Assembly: GCA_904419095.1 (NCBI GenBank)
Contig: CAJFQT010000002.1
Coordinates: forward strand, 1-33,916
Source of the DNA: an uncultured Clostridia bacterium
Lineage (GTDB): Bacteria; Bacillota; Clostridia; TANB77; CAG-508
DNA: 33,916 bases
Direction: 5' to 3'
Under the pieces are notes generated by a model. It saw nothing but the letters and a program-made list of their open reading frames with translations, ran no database searches and was not told where the DNA came from. This document shows, in pieces, positions 8,387-18,110 of this stretch. Made by a program: the position numbers and the translations under genes. Positions within the stretch are counted from its first letter, which is position 1, and each line of letters begins with the position of its first letter.

Positions 8387-9421
8387 ATGTTTAAAGATAA
8401 AGTGCTTATGATTACTGGTGGAACTGGTTCTTTTGGTCATGCTGTACTTGATAGATTTTTGAATACAGATATTAAAGAAATAAGAATTTTTTCAAGAGAT
8501 GAGAAGAAACAGGATGATATGAGGAAAGAGTATGATAATGATAAGATAAAGTTTTATATTGGAGATGTGAGAGATAAAGCAAGTATAAAGAATGCAATTT
8601 ATGGAGTAGATTATATTTTTCATGCTGCTGCTTTAAAGCAAGTGCCTTGCTGTGAGTTTTTTCCTTTGGAAGCAGTAAAGACAAATATTATTGGAACTGA
8701 TAATGTTCTTACATCTGCTATTGAGGCTGGTGTTAGTAAGGTGATATGCCTTTCTACAGATAAAGCTGCATATCCTGTTAATGCAATGGGAAGTTCAAAA
8801 GTGATGATGGAAAAGGTTATTGTTGCTAGGTCTAGAAATGTTGATCCTGAAAAAACGACAATTTGTGCTACTAGATATGGAAATGTGATGTGTTCTAGAG
8901 GGTCTGTAATACCTCTTTTTATCGAACAGATTAAAGAAAAAAAGCCACTTACTATTACAAATCCTAATATGACTAGATTTATTATGAGTTTGGATGAGGC
9001 TATTGATTTGGTTATGTTTGCTTTTGAAAATGCTAAGTCTGGGGACATAATGGTTCAGAAGGCTCCTGCTTGTACTATTGGAGTTCTTGCACAGGCTGTT
9101 AAAGAAATTTTTCATGCTGAAAACGACGCAGTGAAAATAATTGGCATAAGGCATGGGGAAAAAATGTATGAGACTTTACTTACTAATGAGGAGTGTGTGC
9201 ATGCTATTGATATGGGGAATTTTTATAGAGTGCCTTGCGATAAGAGGGATTTGAATTATAATAAGTATTATTACAATTCGGATGAGATTTATAGTGGCTT
9301 GACTGAGTTTAATTCTAATAATACGGAGTTGTTGACAGTTGAGGAGGTTAAGAGTAAATTGCTTGGTTTAGAGTACATAAAAAATGAATTGAATAGTTTG
9401 GGAATAAATTCTTTTGTATAG
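8387..9421 (+). CDS. capE: UDP-GlcNAc 4,6-dehydratase/5-epimerase (CapE/FnlA type)
   Basis: First enzyme of UDP-N-acetyl-L-fucosamine synthesis: removes water from UDP-GlcNAc and inverts C5. Extended short-chain dehydrogenase of 344 residues with Rossmann motif GGTGSFG (11-17). The active-site region is STDKAAYPVNAMGSSK. Position 134 is methionine where most of the superfamily has the catalytic tyrosine, with Lys138 following. This Met-Lys arrangement is known for the CapE branch and separates it from FlaA1/PseB enzymes. CapF- and CapG-like genes follow immediately, making the assignment firm. Confidence 0.9.
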   Translation: MFKDKVLMITGGTGSFGHAVLDRFLNTDIKEIRIFSRDEKKQDDMRKEYDNDKIKFYIGDVRDKASIKNAIYGVDYIFHAAALKQVPCCEFFPLEAVKTNIIGTDNVLTSAIEAGVSKVICLSTDKAAYPVNAMGSSKVMMEKVIVARSRNVDPEKTTICATRYGNVMCSRGSVIPLFIEQIKEKKPLTITNPNMTRFIMSLDEAIDLVMFAFENAKSGDIMVQKAPACTIGVLAQAVKEIFHAENDAVKIIGIRHGEKMYETLLTNEECVHAIDMGNFYRVPCDKRDLNYNKYYYNSDEIYSGLTEFNSNNTELLTVEEVKSKLLGLEYIKNELNSLGINSFV

Positions 9422-9451
9422 AAGTATAGATGGAAATAGGAGGTTTAAATT

Positions 9452-10636
9452 TTGAAAATATTGGTTACAGGTTCAAATGGATTTGTTGGTAAAAATTTGG
9501 TTGAGAAATTGAAAAATAGGGGATATAATCAAATATTGGAATTTACAAAAGAGAATAGTATTGAGGAGCTTGAGAGATATACTAGAGAGTGCAATTTTGT
9601 GTTTCATTTGGCTGGGGTAAATAGAGCTATGAGTGAGAGTGATTTTCAAGATGGAAATGTCGAGTTGACAAAGAAACTGGTTGAGTTTTTAGAAAAAAAT
9701 AATAATAATTCTCCAATTTTGTTTACTTCATCAGTTCAGTCGAAGTTAGATAATTTTTATGGAAAGAGTAAAAGGCAATGTGAGAAGATTTTTTTACAAC
9801 ATGCAAGTAGAACTAATGCTATTGTATACATATATAGACTAACAAATGTTTTTGGAAAATGGTGTAAGCCGAATTATAATAGTGTTGTTGCGACTTTTTG
9901 TTATAATATTGCGAATGATTTGCCAATTAAAGTAGAGAATAAAAACAGAAAGTTAGAGCTTGTGTATATTGATGATGTATTAGAAGATTTTATATCTAAA
10001 CTTGAAAATAATCTTGTGGTTTGTAAAACAAAAAAAAGAGAAATAGAATTGAAATCAGCACATTTTTTTAAGATAGAGAAAAGTTATTTTATAACTGTAA
10101 AAAGATTAGCTGATACAATATGCAATTTTGAAGAGCAGAGAAAAAAGTTAGTAATACCAGATTTGAGTGAAGAGTTTATTAGGAAATTGTATAGTACTTA
10201 TTTAAGTTATGTTCCAGCAAGCAAGTTGAAGAAAAAATTAAAAAGTAATGTAGATGAAAGAGGAAGTTTTTCAGAAGTTTTAAAGTCAAAAGAGGCTGGG
10301 CAAATTTCAATTAATATTGCAAAACCAAATGTAGTTAAAGGTAACCATTGGCACCATACAAAGATGGAAAAGTTTTTGGTTGTTTCAGGAAAAGGTGTTG
10401 TAAGGTTAAAGAATTTGAATTCAAATGATTTAATGGAGTTTTTTGTTAATGGGGATAATTTTGAGGTGATTGATATTCCTGTTGGATATGTTCATAATAT
10501 AGAAAATTTAGGAGATTCTGATATGATTACATTGATGTGGGCAAATGAAATATTTAACCCAGAAAAAGCAGATACATATGGAGGTGTTATAAGTGGAAAA
10601 GTTAAAATTGATGACAATAGTAGGAACGAGACCTGA
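9452..10636 (+). CDS. capF: UDP-2-acetamido-2,6-dideoxy-hexulose reductase, bifunctional SDR-cupin (CapF/FnlB type)
   Basis: Second step to UDP-N-acetyl-L-fucosamine. The N-terminal reductase domain (about 1-250) has TGSNGFVGKNL and a catalytic YGKSK preceded by TSSVQS. The C-terminal cupin domain (about 265-385) has the metal-binding GNHWHHTKMEKFLVVSGKG and VGYVHNIEN. This reductase-cupin fusion is diagnostic for CapF. Translation starts at TTG 9452, eight bases after AGGAGG; no ATG fits better. The 3' end overlaps the start of the epimerase gene by 44 bp, so the two are probably translationally coupled. Confidence 0.9.
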   Translation: MKILVTGSNGFVGKNLVEKLKNRGYNQILEFTKENSIEELERYTRECNFVFHLAGVNRAMSESDFQDGNVELTKKLVEFLEKNNNNSPILFTSSVQSKLDNFYGKSKRQCEKIFLQHASRTNAIVYIYRLTNVFGKWCKPNYNSVVATFCYNIANDLPIKVENKNRKLELVYIDDVLEDFISKLENNLVVCKTKKREIELKSAHFFKIEKSYFITVKRLADTICNFEEQRKKLVIPDLSEEFIRKLYSTYLSYVPASKLKKKLKSNVDERGSFSEVLKSKEAGQISINIAKPNVVKGNHWHHTKMEKFLVVSGKGVVRLKNLNSNDLMEFFVNGDNFEVIDIPVGYVHNIENLGDSDMITLMWANEIFNPEKADTYGGVISGKVKIDDNSRNET

Positions 10637-11720
10637 GATTATAAGATTGTCTGAAGTGATTAAACTTGCTGATAGAAGTTTTAATCATATTTTGGTACAT
10701 ACTGGTCAAAACTGGGATTATAATTTAAATCAAATCTTTTTTGAAGAGTTGGGCATAAGGAAACCAGATTATTTTTTAAAGTGTGCAGGGGATAATTTGG
10801 GTGTGACTATTGGAAATATTATTGCAAATACATATGAAGTGATGCAAAATGAAAAGCCAGATGCAGTTTTAATTTTAGGTGATACTAATTCGAGTTTATC
10901 TGCAATATCAGCTAAGAGATTGAAAATACCGATATTTCATATGGAGGCTGGTAATAGATGTTGGGATTGGAATGTGTCTGAAATGATAAATAGAAAAATT
11001 GTGGATCATATATCAGACGTAAATTTGCCATATACAGAGCATGCAAGGAGATATCTTTTGTCAGAAGGTATAGATGGTAAAACAATATTTGTAACAGGTT
11101 CACCAATGAGGGAAGTTTTAGAAAAGAATAAAGAAAAAATAGAAAATTCTAATGTTTTAGAAGATTTAAATCTAAAAAGGGATAGATATATATTAGTTTC
11201 GGCACATCGAGAAGAAAATATAGATAATGAAAAAAATTTTTTTATGTTGATGAATACAATTAATAATATAGCGGAAAAATATAGTATGGAAGTTATTTAT
11301 TCTGTGCATCCTAGGAGTAAAAAGTTTATTGAGAAAAGAAATTTTAAATTTCATCCATTAGTGAGAACTTTAAAACCTTTTGGATTTTTTGAGTATAATA
11401 ATTTACAAAAAAGTTCGTATTGTGTTTTATCTGATAGTGGCACACTTTCAGAAGAGAGTTCTATTTTGGGCTTTTCGGCAGTACTGCTTAGGACATCGAC
11501 AGAAAGACCAGAGGTTATAGATAAAGGAAGTATTGTGATTGGTGGTATTGAAGAAAAAACAGTAAAACAGTCTATTGAGCTTGCAATCTCTTTAAAGAGA
11601 GAGATAGAAGTGAATAAATTAGCCATTGATTATATGGATAATAATGTTTCTGAAAAAGTTGTTAGAGTTATACAAGGGTATACACAAATAATTAATAAAT
11701 GTGTGTGGATGAAGGGATAA
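10593..11720 (+). CDS. capG: UDP-sugar 2-epimerase (CapG/FnlC type)
   Basis: Third step: epimerises the 6-deoxy-talosamine intermediate at C2 to give UDP-N-acetyl-L-fucosamine. Belongs to the non-hydrolysing UDP-GlcNAc 2-epimerase family. Motifs are VGTRPEIIRLSEVI at the N-terminus, HTGQNWDYNLNQIFF, HMEAGNRC, SAHREENID and SDSGTLSEESS. The 375-residue length is normal. I take GTG 10593 because GGAGG ends eight bases before it; ATG 10611 would cut into the conserved N-terminus. Confidence 0.9.
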   Translation: MEKLKLMTIVGTRPEIIRLSEVIKLADRSFNHILVHTGQNWDYNLNQIFFEELGIRKPDYFLKCAGDNLGVTIGNIIANTYEVMQNEKPDAVLILGDTNSSLSAISAKRLKIPIFHMEAGNRCWDWNVSEMINRKIVDHISDVNLPYTEHARRYLLSEGIDGKTIFVTGSPMREVLEKNKEKIENSNVLEDLNLKRDRYILVSAHREENIDNEKNFFMLMNTINNIAEKYSMEVIYSVHPRSKKFIEKRNFKFHPLVRTLKPFGFFEYNNLQKSSYCVLSDSGTLSEESSILGFSAVLLRTSTERPEVIDKGSIVIGGIEEKTVKQSIELAISLKREIEVNKLAIDYMDNNVSEKVVRVIQGYTQIINKCVWMKG

Positions 11721-11721
11721 A

Positions 11722-12861
11722 ATGAAGAAAAAAGCAAAGGTTTTGATAATGTATTCAGGTTATCTTCCTGCTAAAACATATGGAGGACCTGTTAATTCGA
11801 TTAGTAATATAGTTCAGGCATTGGGTGAATGGTTTGATTTTTATGTGATTGCTTCAAATCATGAGCTTAAAAGTATTAAGAGATTAAGTGGTATTAGATA
11901 TGGTTGGAATAGGATAGGATATGCTAATGTTAAATATTTATCAGATGAAGAATTAAATGTGAAAAATATTTTGTGTCAAATAAAAGAAGTTTCTCCTGAT
12001 GTGATTTATTTGAATAGTGTTTTTTTGTATAAATTTGTTATTGCAAGTTTGAAGTATCTGAAAAATCATAAAGTAAAGTTGGTGATTGCTCCACGAGGAG
12101 AGGTGTGTACAAATGCTTTGAAGATTAAAAGAGTAAAAAAAGAGTTGTATTTGAATTTGTTGAAAAATATTAGTTTAAAGGATGAGATATATTGGCATTC
12201 TACTTCTGATGAGGAGACTAAAGGTCTTATTAAGAAATTGAATATTTCGCCAGTGAAGATACAGAAATGTGAGGTTTTGCCAGAGAAGGTTATTCCTGAA
12301 ATTAGTTATAAAGTTAAAGAAAAAAGTAAATTAAAATGCGTTTTTATTTCAAGAATTTGTGAGAAAAAGAATTTGATTTCTGCTATAAGATATGTGAGAA
12401 GGGCAAATATTGGAGTTACATTAGATATATATGGGTTTAAAGAAAACTTGAAATATTGGCAGATGTGTAGTAAGGCGATTGGTGATTCAAGAAGAATTAA
12501 ATATTGTGGTGAATTGGAGTCAAAAGATGTAATAAATACATTTAATAAATATGATTTGTTTTTATTTCCAACTATGAGCGAGAATTATGGACATGTTATT
12601 GAGGAGTCTTTGATTGCTGGTTGTCCTGCTTTGATTAGTGATCAAACTCCGTGGATGGATATTATGGATAAAAATGCAGGGTTTATTGTTAGGTTGGGAA
12701 ATGATAAAGAGTTTATTGGTGTTTTGAATCGTTTGTGTGAATTGGGTAATGATGATTATTGTATGCTAAGAAAAAATTGTAGACAATATGTTGCTGAAAA
12801 AAATGAGTATTATAGTGTAGTGGAAAAGTATAAGCGTTTATTTGGTGTATTGAATTTTTAA
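11722..12861 (+). CDS. Glycosyltransferase family 4
   Basis: 379-residue GT-B enzyme. The N-terminal acceptor half starts with LIMYSGYLPAKTYGGPVNSI, and the hinge region has IAPRGEVCTNALKIKRVKK. The C-terminal half shows FISRICEKKNL, DLFLFPTMSENYGHVIEESLIAGCP (an E-x7-E-type donor motif) and SDQTPWMD. It begins one base after the stop of capG with GAAGGG inside that gene as ribosome binding site, so it is in the same operon. It adds one sugar of the repeat unit; donor and linkage cannot be read from sequence. Confidence 0.88.
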   Translation: MKKKAKVLIMYSGYLPAKTYGGPVNSISNIVQALGEWFDFYVIASNHELKSIKRLSGIRYGWNRIGYANVKYLSDEELNVKNILCQIKEVSPDVIYLNSVFLYKFVIASLKYLKNHKVKLVIAPRGEVCTNALKIKRVKKELYLNLLKNISLKDEIYWHSTSDEETKGLIKKLNISPVKIQKCEVLPEKVIPEISYKVKEKSKLKCVFISRICEKKNLISAIRYVRRANIGVTLDIYGFKENLKYWQMCSKAIGDSRRIKYCGELESKDVINTFNKYDLFLFPTMSENYGHVIEESLIAGCPALISDQTPWMDIMDKNAGFIVRLGNDKEFIGVLNRLCELGNDDYCMLRKNCRQYVAEKNEYYSVVEKYKRLFGVLNF

Positions 12862-12987
12862 AATGAAAATTGGGGATAGAGGAATTTTGATGCTGAGAAA
12901 GTATTTAAAAATTGAATAGTTATGTTTTTGTGATTTAGCATAGAGATGGGCCGTCCGAAAGGTTGGTAATGATGTGTTTTAAAATTT

Positions 12988-13040
12988 TTCCTACTCACTG
13001 CATTCAGAAAGAAGTTGTAGGGCTCTCTCATGAGCCTCTT
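12988..13040. repeat. Partial copy of the inverted-repeat element
   Basis: Fifty of 53 bases equal 6092-6144, including GTAGGGCTCTCTCATGAGCC. Similarity fades into GGCCGTCC-type sequence upstream (from about 12952). The second half and right arm of the full element are missing. It lies 17 bp before the next start codon. Confidence 0.75.
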
Positions 13041-13057
13041 GAGTTGGTGGTGGTTTT

Positions 13058-14260
13058 GTGAATATTTTGTATTTTGGTAATTTTTGTGATTTGGGTTTGA
13101 TGAAAAGAGATGAGAAGAGAAGTAAACATACCTATAAAATGGCACAGTATAATTATGAAAAGGCTTTTTGTGATGAAATGTGTAAAGTGAATTCTTTAAA
13201 AATAGTGTCACTTTATCAACAAGAATGTTTTCCTAAAAATAAGCTTATTTTTGTGCGAAAAAGTCGTAAATATTTAAATAAAAAAATACAATATATATGG
13301 TATATTAATTTACCTTTTATAAAGGAATTGATATATTTTATTAGTGCTTGTTTTATAATTCTTTTTTGGAATTTTGGATGTAAGAATGAGCAGAAAAAAT
13401 GTATTTTTGCTAATTTACATTATGCACCTGTGTCTTTGGCGATTGTATTTATGGGAAAGATTTTGGGTGTGAAAAAAGTGATTGCTTTTACTGATTTATC
13501 TTTATATACATATTCAGATGAAAAGATAGGAAAAATGCCTTTATATAAGAAGGTTTTAATTAAGCCTTATGTGAGAGTGGTTAATAAATTACAGAAGAGT
13601 TATGATTTGTATATTTTGTTCTCTGAGCCGATGAAAGATGTTGTGAATAAAGCAGGTAAACCATATTTGGTTATGGAGGGAATTTATAATCCTGATGGAA
13701 TTGTTTTTGAAAAACAGGAAAAATGTAATGCTATTTTATATGCTGGTAAATTAAATAGAGAAGTGGGGGTTCAAAAAATTTTAGATGTTTTTAATATGAT
13801 TGATGATGATAGTTTGGAATTGTGGTTTTTAGGAAATGGAGATATGAAGGATGAAATTCTGGAAGCTTCTAAAATTAATAAGAATATAAAATATTTGGGA
13901 TTTAGAGACAGAAAAGAAGTTTTTAGATTTTTGCAGAAAGCTAAATTGTTAATTAATTTAAGAAATCCTGATGATGAATATACAAAGTATTCTTTTCCTT
14001 CTAAGACTTTTGAGTATATGGTTTCTGGTACACCAATGATTTCTACTGATTTAGAGGGGATTCCTGATGAGTATAAGAAATATATGTTTATGGTTGATTA
14101 TAGTGATGAGAAAATAGTTGATAAGATTTATGAGATTTTAAATTTAGATGATACTTTTTTAGAAGAGTTTGGAAAAAAAGCTAGGGAATTTGTGTTGAAT
14201 GAGAAGACCCCATGTGTACAAGTGAAAAGGGTGAGTAGATTTTTAAAATCTTATGTTTAA
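13058..14260 (+). CDS. Glycosyltransferase, GT-B fold (family 1/4-like)
   Basis: 400 residues. The N-terminus, NILYFGNFCDLGLMKRDEKRSKHTYKMA read from the GTG, is typical of sugar-transferase Rossmann domains. The C-terminal half has ILYAGKLNREVGVQKILDVF, ELWFLGNGDM, YLGFRDRKEVF, FPSKTFEYMVSGTPMIS and TDLEGIPDEY, which form the nucleotide-sugar site. The central part is more divergent, so the family number is uncertain. GTG 13058 has only a weak purine-rich GGTGGTGG upstream. The repeat copy at 12988-13040 occupies the usual regulatory position and may have displaced the original leader. Confidence 0.82.
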   Translation: MNILYFGNFCDLGLMKRDEKRSKHTYKMAQYNYEKAFCDEMCKVNSLKIVSLYQQECFPKNKLIFVRKSRKYLNKKIQYIWYINLPFIKELIYFISACFIILFWNFGCKNEQKKCIFANLHYAPVSLAIVFMGKILGVKKVIAFTDLSLYTYSDEKIGKMPLYKKVLIKPYVRVVNKLQKSYDLYILFSEPMKDVVNKAGKPYLVMEGIYNPDGIVFEKQEKCNAILYAGKLNREVGVQKILDVFNMIDDDSLELWFLGNGDMKDEILEASKINKNIKYLGFRDRKEVFRFLQKAKLLINLRNPDDEYTKYSFPSKTFEYMVSGTPMISTDLEGIPDEYKKYMFMVDYSDEKIVDKIYEILNLDDTFLEEFGKKAREFVLNEKTPCVQVKRVSRFLKSYV

Positions 14261-14333
14261 TTAGAATATAAAACAAGTAAACTGGAAATAATTCAAAATA
14301 AGAAACTGTAAATATGGATTGAGGAGAAATTGA

Positions 14334-15671
14334 ATGTCTTTTTTTATATTAGTACTGATTATTGTGGGAATAATAATATTTCAAAAAGTAGATATAGATA
14401 GAAATATTAAGAAGATTTCATTGGCGTATTTGCTTATGACAGGAGTTATTCTTTTCATTTCTTCCTTAAATCCATTGAAGTTGTATAATGTTTCAAATTA
14501 TACATATTTATTGGTTATTGTAAGTATTATTGCATTTATAGTGCCATTTTTTTTAATTTCTAAGAAGATTATTAAAGAGAAACCAACCTATAATATAATG
14601 AATGAAAATATTAGTGTAACACTTAATAAGCTTTTAAAATCAAAAATATTTATATCAATAGTTATTCTTAATTTAATATTAGTAACAATTTATAAAATAA
14701 AATATGATTTCATAATTCAAGACTTACCTAAGCAAGAAATAAGAATGGCAAGATTTAATTCTCTATTTTCTAACACAATGGAAGCATTATTTTTTAATTA
14801 TATTATTACAGGTCTAGTAAATATATTGTCAATTATTTTTTCCATTTCTTTAGTGCATAAGAAATTCAAAAATCTTGTATTTATTTTAATTGGTTTAAAT
14901 ATAATTATATATTCTTTAATTGGATATGGTAGAATGATATATTTTAACATTTTTTTGTATATTGTTATAAATATGTTATTAAAAAGAGATATAAGAAGCT
15001 ATATTAATAAAAAATTTTTAGTTAAGTTAGTATCGGTTTGTTTGGTTGTTTTTGCAATTTTTACATCTATGGTTTATATGAGAATTGGAAAAAAGAGTTC
15101 ATCAGTTGGCGAAAATATAGTTTTATCTGTAAAAAATCAATTTGAACAAGTTGTGGTATATCTAGTAGGGGAATATAGACTATTAGATTATTTTATAGAA
15201 AATGGTTTTGAAGATTTTAAATCTTATACACTAGGAAGAGCAACTTTGGCAGGAGCAGAGGAAATTTTGTTATATCCAATAAAAGCTTTTGGTATAGATG
15301 TAAAATCTTTTAATAATATTGTATCTCAATATACTCAAAAATCTATTCTTATAGGTGAGAATAATTCATATTTTAATGCATATTATACTTGTATAATGAA
15401 TTATTATTTGGACTTTGGAATATTAGGGGTTATTATTTTTCCTATATTGCACAGTGCATTAATAGTTTTGGCTTTAAAAAATTATTATTTACAAAAAAAT
15501 GTTTATTCATTGATGTTATTTAGCTTTGTTTTGTTAAACTTATTTTTTGGAGTAATAAGATGGAATTATCAATCAGGGACAACTGTTTTTGTACTTGCTA
15601 TTTTGATAGTTTTAAATATGCTAAATAAACCAAAATTATCTGAGGAAAAAACTTTAAATGAAGATTTTTAA
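14334..15671 (+). CDS. Wzy-like O-antigen/capsule polymerase (polytopic membrane protein)
   Basis: 445 residues with about ten to twelve hydrophobic segments. A large outward loop between the later helices includes QFEQVVVYLVGEYRLLDYF, a layout typical of oligosaccharide-repeat polymerases. Family sequence identity is low, so the call rests on topology, size and position among glycosyltransferases and a flippase. It would join flipped repeat units on the outer membrane face. GAGGAG precedes ATG 14334. A second polymerase/ligase-like protein is encoded at 20969-22114. Confidence 0.75.
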   Translation: MSFFILVLIIVGIIIFQKVDIDRNIKKISLAYLLMTGVILFISSLNPLKLYNVSNYTYLLVIVSIIAFIVPFFLISKKIIKEKPTYNIMNENISVTLNKLLKSKIFISIVILNLILVTIYKIKYDFIIQDLPKQEIRMARFNSLFSNTMEALFFNYIITGLVNILSIIFSISLVHKKFKNLVFILIGLNIIIYSLIGYGRMIYFNIFLYIVINMLLKRDIRSYINKKFLVKLVSVCLVVFAIFTSMVYMRIGKKSSSVGENIVLSVKNQFEQVVVYLVGEYRLLDYFIENGFEDFKSYTLGRATLAGAEEILLYPIKAFGIDVKSFNNIVSQYTQKSILIGENNSYFNAYYTCIMNYYLDFGILGVIIFPILHSALIVLALKNYYLQKNVYSLMLFSFVLLNLFFGVIRWNYQSGTTVFVLAILIVLNMLNKPKLSEEKTLNEDF

Positions 15672-15719
15672 ATTTTATGTATGATATTTAAGTTAAGGTA
15701 TCAAGAGAAAGGGAAGATA

Positions 15720-16973
15720 GTGAAAGTTTTATGGATTGTTAATAAAGTATTTCCATATCCTGCAAGAAGGCTTGGGATGAAGGAAAATGTTTTTGGTGGA
15801 TGGCTTGAAGGTTTAGCTAATAAATTAAAAGATATTTCGGGAGTAATTTTAGCTATTGCAACTGTGTATAATGGTAATAAAATTGCTTTTTTTGAAGATA
15901 ATAATATTAAATATTATCTAATTCCAGGTTTTCCTGCAATAAAATATAATAAGAAATTAGAACAATATTGGAAATATGTAAAAACTCAATTTAATCCAGA
16001 TATTGTTCATATACATGGTTCAGAATATTCTCATGGTTTAGCTTTTGTAAATATTTTCACAGAAATTAAAACTGTAGTATCAATACAAGGCCTGATATCT
16101 AAATGTGAAGAAGTCTATTATGCGAATATGGACTTTTCAGATATTTTAAAAAATATTACATTTAGGGATTTTATAAAATGTGATAATTTAATTAATCAGA
16201 AGCATAAGTTTAAGATAAGAGGAAAAAATGAAATAGAATTATTAAAGAAAGTAAAATTTGTAATAGGAAGAACTAATTGGGATTATGCAAATGTTAAAGC
16301 TATTAATCCTGATGTGAAATATTATAAGGGCAACGAAACTTTAAGGAATAGTTTCTATAATAAAAAATGGGATATAAATAAAATAGAGAGAAATTCAATT
16401 TTTTGTAGTCAAGCTGGGTATCCGATAAAAGGATTTCATTTTCTTATACAAGTAATCTACTTGTTAAAAAAAGTAAAACCAGATATAAGGCTATATGTTG
16501 CAGGACAAAATCTTTTTGATGCTTCAATAAAGTCAAAAATAAAAAGAAGCGGATATACAAATTATGTATTAAAACTGATAAAAAAATATAATGTAGAAGA
16601 GCAAATAATATTTTTAGGCTTGCTAACTGAAAATCAGATGGTAGATAGGCTACTTAAAACAAATGTATTTGTTTTACCTTCTGTAATAGAAAATAGTTCT
16701 AATTCTTTATGTGAGGCAATGTTACTTGGAATGCCTTGTGTTGCAAGTAATTCTGGTGGAACAATGGACTTGTTAGAAAATAGAAAAGAAGGATTTTTAT
16801 ATCCATATACAGAGCCAGCCTTATGTGCAGAATATATTTTGAATTTTTTAAACGATGATAATATGGCTGTTAAAATGGGGAAAGGTGCTAGAAATAGAGC
16901 TTTAATTAGACATAATTCAGAAAAAAATGTAAAGGAAATTTTAGATATATATAAAGACATACTAAACTTTTAA
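15720..16973 (+). CDS. Glycosyltransferase family 4
   Basis: GT-B fold enzyme. The N-terminal half starts KVLWIVNKVFPYPARRLG and has VHIHGSEYSHGLAF. The C-terminal half has CSQAGYPIKGFHFLIQ, LYVAGQNLF, FLGLLTENQM, PSVIENSSNSLCEAMLLGMP (E-x7-E) and SNSGGTMDLLE. GTG 15720 with GGGA a few bases upstream gives 417 residues beginning exactly at the conserved strand. An in-frame ATG at 15681 would add 13 residues but lacks a ribosome binding site. It follows the polymerase gene closely. The next 174 bp (16974-17147) are extremely A/T-rich with no recognisable feature. Confidence 0.87.
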   Translation: MKVLWIVNKVFPYPARRLGMKENVFGGWLEGLANKLKDISGVILAIATVYNGNKIAFFEDNNIKYYLIPGFPAIKYNKKLEQYWKYVKTQFNPDIVHIHGSEYSHGLAFVNIFTEIKTVVSIQGLISKCEEVYYANMDFSDILKNITFRDFIKCDNLINQKHKFKIRGKNEIELLKKVKFVIGRTNWDYANVKAINPDVKYYKGNETLRNSFYNKKWDINKIERNSIFCSQAGYPIKGFHFLIQVIYLLKKVKPDIRLYVAGQNLFDASIKSKIKRSGYTNYVLKLIKKYNVEEQIIFLGLLTENQMVDRLLKTNVFVLPSVIENSSNSLCEAMLLGMPCVASNSGGTMDLLENRKEGFLYPYTEPALCAEYILNFLNDDNMAVKMGKGARNRALIRHNSEKNVKEILDIYKDILNF

Positions 16974-17147
16974 TCTTTTTAACTTTTTTAAGTAAGTTTA
17001 AAGTTTAAAATTTAAAATTTAAATTTTAACATTTTTGTATATAAAAAAATCTACAATTTTAAATTTTCAAATATTAAAATAGCTATAATTTTAAACTTTA
17101 AAAATATTTAAAATCCTCAAAATCTCAAACAAAGAGGGGTGTGAATT

Positions 17148-18098
17148 TTGAAGAAAATTATTTTATATAATCCTGCTATTTCATCATTAAATAAAGGAGA
17201 TGAAATCATTGCAGAAGCTTGCAAAGAAAATATTTATAGTTTCTTTCCAGATAGTATGTATGTAGAAATATCTACGCATTTACCAATAAACAATAAATAT
17301 TTAGAAAGAATTAAAAAAGTTAATTATTCTTTTGTTTTAGGAAGTAATTTATTAATGTCAAAAATGGATGCAAGATTTAGGCAATGGGATATAAAAATGT
17401 GGAATGTAGATTATATGAAACCAGTAATTTTGATGGGAGTAGGATGGAATAGATATTCAGAGAAAGCAACATATTATACAAAAACTTTATATAAAAAACT
17501 ATTCTCAAAAGAATATATACACAGTGTAAGAGATGAATACACAAAGTTAAAATTAAATGAAATAGGTATAAACAATGTAATTAACACAGGATGTCCTACA
17601 TTTTGGGACTTTGACAAAAATTTGTGCAGACAAATCCCAAAAAATAAAAATGAAAAAGTTATTTTCACATTAACAGATTATAGAAGAGACTATAAAAAAG
17701 ATAAACAATTTATAGAAACCTTAAAGAAGAACTATAAAGAAATATACTTTTGGCCCCAAGGAATAGACGATTATGAATACTTAAAAGAACTAGAAAAATC
17801 TAACATAATACAGACAATTCCCCCAGCGCTCAGTGAATTTGATAAAATTTTAGAGAAAAAAATAGACTATATTGGCACTAGACTACACGGAGGAATAAGA
17901 GCATTAAAATATAGATGTAGGACAATTATCTTAGCAGTAGACAATAGAGCAATAGAAATAAATAAAAACTATAACATACCAATACTAAAAAGAGAAGAAA
18001 TCGATAAACTAGAAGAAGAACTAAATAATGAATTAATTACAGATATAAAAACGCCTATTACAAATATAGAAAAATGGAAAAATCAATTCAAGGTATAG
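17148..18098 (+). CDS. Polysaccharide pyruvyl transferase family protein
   Basis: 316 residues resembling the CsaB/WcaK-type family. The N-terminal IILYNPAISSLNKGDEII resembles the family's nucleotide-binding start. The middle has ILMGVGWNRYS, YIHSVRDEYTKLKL and NTGCPTFWDF. The C-terminal part has the conserved GTRLHGGIRAL. Such enzymes add ketal-linked pyruvate from phosphoenolpyruvate to a sugar, giving the polymer negative charge; the acceptor is unknown. Translation starts at TTG 17148, with GAGGGG about seven bases upstream. The 3' end is followed within 12 bp by a large inverted repeat. Confidence 0.82.
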   Translation: MKKIILYNPAISSLNKGDEIIAEACKENIYSFFPDSMYVEISTHLPINNKYLERIKKVNYSFVLGSNLLMSKMDARFRQWDIKMWNVDYMKPVILMGVGWNRYSEKATYYTKTLYKKLFSKEYIHSVRDEYTKLKLNEIGINNVINTGCPTFWDFDKNLCRQIPKNKNEKVIFTLTDYRRDYKKDKQFIETLKKNYKEIYFWPQGIDDYEYLKELEKSNIIQTIPPALSEFDKILEKKIDYIGTRLHGGIRALKYRCRTIILAVDNRAIEINKNYNIPILKREEIDKLEEELNNELITDIKTPITNIEKWKNQFKV

Positions 18099-18110
18099 GT
18101 ATAAATTATC

